Notes under the pieces: generated by a model
Seen by the model: the letters and a program-made list of their open reading frames with translations, nothing else
Databases searched by the model: none
Told to the model about the DNA's origin: nothing
Made by a program: the position numbers and the translations under genes
Part shown: positions 5,910 to 8,754 of the stretch, piece by piece
Layout: each line of letters starts with the position of its first letter
Numbering within the stretch: position 1 is the first letter of the stretch
DNA from: Anaerolineales bacterium
Lineage (GTDB): Bacteria; Chloroflexota; Anaerolineae; Anaerolineales; Villigracilaceae
Length of the DNA: 8,754 bases
Reading direction: 5' to 3'
Assembly: GCA_024763295.1 (NCBI GenBank)
Contig: JANTFU010000087.1
Coordinates: 1-8,754, forward strand

Positions 5910-5939
5910 GCAAGTGGGGCTTGTATAAGCCCCACTTGC
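5910..5939 (+). other. Perfect 13-bp hairpin in the pstS-pstC gap
   Basis: 5910-5922 (GCAAGTGGGGCTT) pairs perfectly with 5927-5939 around the four-base loop GTAT. It lies 27 bp after the pstS stop and about 30 bp before the pstC ATG. There is no T-run directly after it. Stable stems after binding-protein genes are known in ABC transporter operons to protect the upstream message and reduce permease expression; that role is inferred here. Confidence 0.75.
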
Positions 5940-5971
5940 TAACATATTTTAAAGCGACACAAGGAAAAAAC

Positions 5972-6961
5972 ATGACTTCTGACGCAAGTGCACACCAAAT
6001 ACCGAAGGGGATCAAGAGAGGAAAGTCTTCGGTAGATTCCTGGTTTCAATTTGCTCTGGCTCTAGCTGGCGCAAGCGTGCTTTTTATTCTGGCTGCGATG
6101 CTGATTTCAACAACAATCAAAGCCTGGCCCGTGTTTATGCATTCCGGTTGGTCATTTATCTACGGTACTGATTGGAATCCCGGTATCTCTCGAACAGAGA
6201 TTACCGGTACATACGGTGCCCTGTCATTCATTTTAGGTACATTGATTACCTCCGGGATCGCGCTCCTAATCGCAGTTCCGCTGGCAATTGGTTGTGGGCT
6301 TTACCTGACTAATATTGTCAAACCGGCAATCAGTCGTCCGCTTTCCTATGCTATTGATCTTTTAGCTGCTGTGCCAAGTGTCGTGTATGGTTTGTGGGGG
6401 TTGCTTTTTTTCGTGCCGAATTTTATTCGTCCTTTATTGAAACCGATTGCCGAGATGGTTGGAGGGTTCATTCCCTTTTTAGGACCTCCGGTGGTTACTT
6501 TTAACTACACTACTGCCGGTATTGTGTTAGCGATCATGGTGCTGCCGATTATTACTGCGGTTACTCGTGAAGTTATGTCGAAAACACCGCTTACGGAAAT
6601 TCAGGGCGCTTATGCGCTGGGTTCAACGCGCTGGGAAATGGTGCGCGATATTGTTCTTCCCAGAGCCAGACCCGGTATCATTGCTGCCACCATGCTGGGG
6701 TTGGGACGTGCTCTTGGTGAAACCGTTGCTGTTGCCATGCTAATTGGTGGCTCCGAGCGGATGCCGACCACTCTTTTTCAGGGGGGGCAATCCATGGCAG
6801 GGCAAATTGCGATCACCTTTCAGGAAGCCTCACCAGAGAATATTAAGGCGCTTTTAGGGATCGGCGTCGTGCTTTTTGTCATTACCGTGATTGTCAATAT
6901 GGCTGCCAGATTGGTCGTCTGGGCGACCGGTGGTCGTGTTGTAGGAGACGCTGCTATATGA
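5972..6961 (+). CDS. pstC: Phosphate ABC transporter permease PstC
   Basis: A 329-residue inner-membrane subunit forming half of the phosphate channel. A hydrophilic N-terminus (1-23) precedes the first membrane helix (about 25-48). A periplasmic stretch follows, with the PstC-like WPVFMHSGWSFIYGTDWNP (52-70), then helices near 82-104, 126-149, 180-198, 235-258 and 292-316. PstC marks are YGALSFILGTL, AVPSVVYGLWGL and the ATPase-docking EAA loop (200-236, with ALGSTRWEMVRDIVLPRARPGI), then GRALGETVAVAMLIGG. ATG 5972 is chosen because AAGGA (5961-5965) lies seven bases before it; the frame reaches ATG 5903, but that extension would translate the hairpin 5910-5939 and is not PstC-like. The end overlaps pstA by four bases (ATGA), implying coupled translation and equal amounts of the two permease subunits. 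Length is typical of the family. Confidence 0.95.
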   Translation: MTSDASAHQIPKGIKRGKSSVDSWFQFALALAGASVLFILAAMLISTTIKAWPVFMHSGWSFIYGTDWNPGISRTEITGTYGALSFILGTLITSGIALLIAVPLAIGCGLYLTNIVKPAISRPLSYAIDLLAAVPSVVYGLWGLLFFVPNFIRPLLKPIAEMVGGFIPFLGPPVVTFNYTTAGIVLAIMVLPIITAVTREVMSKTPLTEIQGAYALGSTRWEMVRDIVLPRARPGIIAATMLGLGRALGETVAVAMLIGGSERMPTTLFQGGQSMAGQIAITFQEASPENIKALLGIGVVLFVITVIVNMAARLVVWATGGRVVGDAAI

Positions 6962-7872
6962 GTATCCTCTCGAGAGAAATACATACAGCCAATGAAGTTT
7001 CTTTTGACGTTACCAAAACATCCAGAAACTATGCCGCTCGCAAACGCAAGGGCAAGATCATGGAAGCTGTGTTATTTACCGCCATCTTGCTCGCATTAAT
7101 TCCCCTCGTCTTGATTTTGTTTGAAGTCATCCGGCGGGGCGCCAGCGCAATGGATCTTGAATTTCTGACATCGGTTCAGAATATCTCATTGATTCGAGAA
7201 GGTGGTGGCTATTTGAACGGCTTATTTGGGACGCTCTATATGGTTGTGATTGCTTCCGTTATAGCTGTCCCCTTGGGCATTGCGACAGCTACCTATGTGG
7301 TGGAATATTCTGACAATAAATTGGTGCCCTTGATCCAGTTTTTTACGGATGTGATGACCGGTGTCCCATCTATTTTTGTCGGTTTATTTATTTATACGAT
7401 TCTTGTTCAGAATGATGGACCTCTTGGTGGATTCTCGACCTTAGCCGGAGGGATGGCATTAAGCTTGCTGATGATCCCAATCATTGCTCGTGCCTCAGAA
7501 GAAGTCATTCGCCTCGTCCCGGACGATTTGCGGAATGCCGCCTATGGGCTGGGTGCCCGACGTTGGCAAGTGGTCATGCAAATCGTACTCCCGACAGCAA
7601 ATAGCGGTTTGATTACTGCCTCTATGTTGGCTGTTGCCCGTGCCGCCGGAGAAACAGCGCCTTTGCTACTCACTGCATTGGGAGCTTTCAAGATCGTACC
7701 TGAATTGCTCGGCAGACCACAAGCAGCTTTGCCGCTTATTATCTTTAATGAAGCGCGCGGTCCCTTTGAGCCTGCTCATGCCAGAGCCTGGGCTGGTGCT
7801 CTTGAACTGATGCTGGTGGTTCTGCTTTTGACATTAATTGCCCGTGCTATTAGTCGCAAAACACAGTCATAA
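6958..7872 (+). CDS. pstA: Phosphate ABC transporter permease PstA (second set)
   Basis: A 304-residue inner-membrane subunit that pairs with PstC. A basic cytoplasmic N-terminus (to about residue 34) precedes the first helix (35-58). PstA marks are GGYLNGLFGTLYMVVIASVIAVPLGIATATYVVEY (83-117, in part), TGVPSIFVGLFIY (134-146), the EAA loop (181-217, with EEV, GLGARRW and LP) and AVARAAGETAPLLLTALG (225-242). The start overlaps the pstC stop (ATGA), and AGGAG at 6943-6947 could serve as ribosome site. The protein is close to the usual 280-300 residues. It is distinct from the partial PstA at the left edge, for example in the segment after GETAP and in its C-terminal tail. Confidence 0.95.
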   Translation: MSILSREIHTANEVSFDVTKTSRNYAARKRKGKIMEAVLFTAILLALIPLVLILFEVIRRGASAMDLEFLTSVQNISLIREGGGYLNGLFGTLYMVVIASVIAVPLGIATATYVVEYSDNKLVPLIQFFTDVMTGVPSIFVGLFIYTILVQNDGPLGGFSTLAGGMALSLLMIPIIARASEEVIRLVPDDLRNAAYGLGARRWQVVMQIVLPTANSGLITASMLAVARAAGETAPLLLTALGAFKIVPELLGRPQAALPLIIFNEARGPFEPAHARAWAGALELMLVVLLLTLIARAISRKTQS

Positions 7873-7886
7873 TGGCTATGATCCAA

Positions 7887-7931
7887 ACCATTACCATCTC
7901 GAAAAGAAATGGTCAGCGCAATTTTTTTGCG
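7887..7931 (+). other. Weak secondary structure in the 87-bp pstA-pstB gap
   Basis: ACCATT (7887-7892) can pair with AATGGT (7908-7913), and CGCAA (7917-7921) with TTGCG (7927-7931) around a T-rich loop; seven T residues occupy 7922-7928. Both stems are short, and I see no convincing promoter. It may slightly attenuate pstB or mean nothing. A small palindrome, CCTTAAGG (7945-7952), overlaps the pstB ribosome site. Confidence 0.25.
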
Positions 7932-7959
7932 ATATGCTAAAAAGCCTTAAGGAATAAAG

Positions 7960-8748
7960 ATGAGTAACTCAACCTCGAATGATAATCACTACGCCATTGA
8001 AGCCAAAAACCTAAATATTTATTATGGTGATTTTTTGGCGGTTAAAGACGTTAACTTTCAAGTTAAAAAACAGAAAATTACGGCAATGATCGGACCTTCC
8101 GGCTGCGGTAAAAGCACTGTGCTGCGTTCATTCAATCGTATGAACGATTTGGTTTCTACCGCGCGCGCGGAAGGCTCCGTCCTTTATCACGGCAAAAATA
8201 TCTACGATCCCGATGTAGACCCAGTCGAAGTGCGTCGTCGGATTGGCATGGTCTTCCAGAAACCGAATCCTTTCCCTAAAAGCATCTACGATAACGTCGC
8301 TTGGGGCGCACAGATCAATGGCTATCAGGGCAATATGGACGAATTGGTCGAAGAATCCTTGCGTGGTGCCGCCCTGTGGGACGAAGTCAAAGACAAACTT
8401 AATAAAAGCGGGTTTTCTCTCTCTGGTGGACAACAGCAGCGCCTGTGTATCGCACGAACGATTGCCGTCAAACCCGACATCATTTTGATGGATGAACCCG
8501 CCTCCGCCCTTGACCCCATCGCCACGTTGAAAATCGAAGACCTGATGCAGGAGCTTGCCAAAGACTTCACGATCATCGTAGTCACACATAATATGCAGCA
8601 GGCGGCGCGCGTTTCCAACTTTACAGCTTTCTTTAATTTGGGTGAAGATCGTTCGGGTGTACTTGAAGAATACGGTGTCACTTCTGAGATTTTTACCAAC
8701 CCGAAGAAGAAGACCACCGAAGACTATATTACCGGACGTTTTGGGTAG
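7960..8748 (+). CDS. pstB: Phosphate ABC transporter ATP-binding protein PstB (second set, canonical)
   Basis: A 262-residue cytoplasmic ATPase that energises PstCA. All standard PstB motifs are present: Walker A GPSGCGKST (45-53), Q-loop Gln100 in GMVFQKPNPFPKSIYDNV, signature LSGGQQQRL (154-162), Walker B ILMDEP (175-180) with the D-loop SALDP, H-loop His210 in VVTHNMQQAAR, and the ending TTEDYITGRFG. The ribosome site AAGGA (7949-7953) lies six bases before the ATG. It follows pstA after 87 bp and ends six bases before the window edge, so whether phoU follows cannot be seen. Compared with the first PstB (657-1415) it has the canonical Cys in Walker A and the KPNPFP segment, so the two ATPases belong to different branches of the family. 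Confidence 0.97.
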   Translation: MSNSTSNDNHYAIEAKNLNIYYGDFLAVKDVNFQVKKQKITAMIGPSGCGKSTVLRSFNRMNDLVSTARAEGSVLYHGKNIYDPDVDPVEVRRRIGMVFQKPNPFPKSIYDNVAWGAQINGYQGNMDELVEESLRGAALWDEVKDKLNKSGFSLSGGQQQRLCIARTIAVKPDIILMDEPASALDPIATLKIEDLMQELAKDFTIIVVTHNMQQAARVSNFTAFFNLGEDRSGVLEEYGVTSEIFTNPKKKTTEDYITGRFG

Positions 8749-8754
8749 AGATAA

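Noticed and set aside
5903..5971. Upstream in-frame ATG for pstC
   Set aside because: The extension runs through the perfect hairpin 5910-5939 and lacks a ribosome site. ATG 5972 has AAGGA seven bases before it.
8128..8589. Antisense open frame of 153 codons opposite the second pstB
   Set aside because: It is a shadow of a highly conserved ATPase gene with no recognisable motif or start signal.
1..8754. CRISPR array, insertion sequence, tRNA or rRNA
   Set aside because: No regularly spaced short repeats, transposase motifs, terminal inverted repeats or RNA gene signatures were seen. The only long repeat is the PstS lobe pair.

Overview
The window is a bacterial phosphate-acquisition locus with every gene on the + strand. 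It contains the end of one high-affinity phosphate (Pst) transporter gene set, a short unit carrying a small membrane protein, the nucleotidase SurE and an orphan sensor protein, and then a complete second Pst set (pstS-pstC-pstA-pstB). The organism is probably a Chloroflexota bacterium, perhaps Anaerolineae. That is an inference from the lipoprotein style (lipobox followed by an Ala/Glu/Pro-rich linker), moderate GC, strong AAGGAG-type ribosome sites and a GC-rich intergenic palindrome of a kind I associate with that group. No marker gene in the window proves it.

Layout. Positions 1-611 hold the C-terminal two thirds of a PstA-type permease whose start lies outside the window. A near-perfect 27-base palindrome (618-644) separates it from a divergent PstB-type ATPase (657-1415), which is followed by a clear intrinsic terminator (1433-1470). 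A candidate promoter with 11-bp direct repeats (1506-1527) precedes a 33-residue membrane peptide (1565-1666). Its stop codon directly abuts the surE start (1667-2485). A 16-bp hairpin (2486-2521) fills the gap to a protein with a CBS-like N-terminal region and a GAF domain but no visible output domain (2529-3539).

The second half opens with a candidate Pho-type control region (3663-3700) and a lipoprotein gene of 708 codons (3756-5882). This gene is the most unusual thing here: it encodes two complete PstS phosphate-binding domains in tandem on one lipid anchor. The two 957-bp lobes align without gaps. By hand count they are about 91% identical in DNA and about 96% in protein, and most differences are synonymous. 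A perfect 13-bp hairpin (5910-5939) lies between pstS and pstC (5972-6961). pstC overlaps pstA (6958-7872) by ATGA, and a canonical pstB (7960-8748) ends the window. No phoU or phoBR is visible.

How the genes work together. PstS captures phosphate outside the membrane, PstC and PstA form the channel, and PstB powers import. SurE releases phosphate from nucleoside monophosphates, so its placement between two Pst sets is consistent with phosphate salvage, although co-regulation is only inferred.
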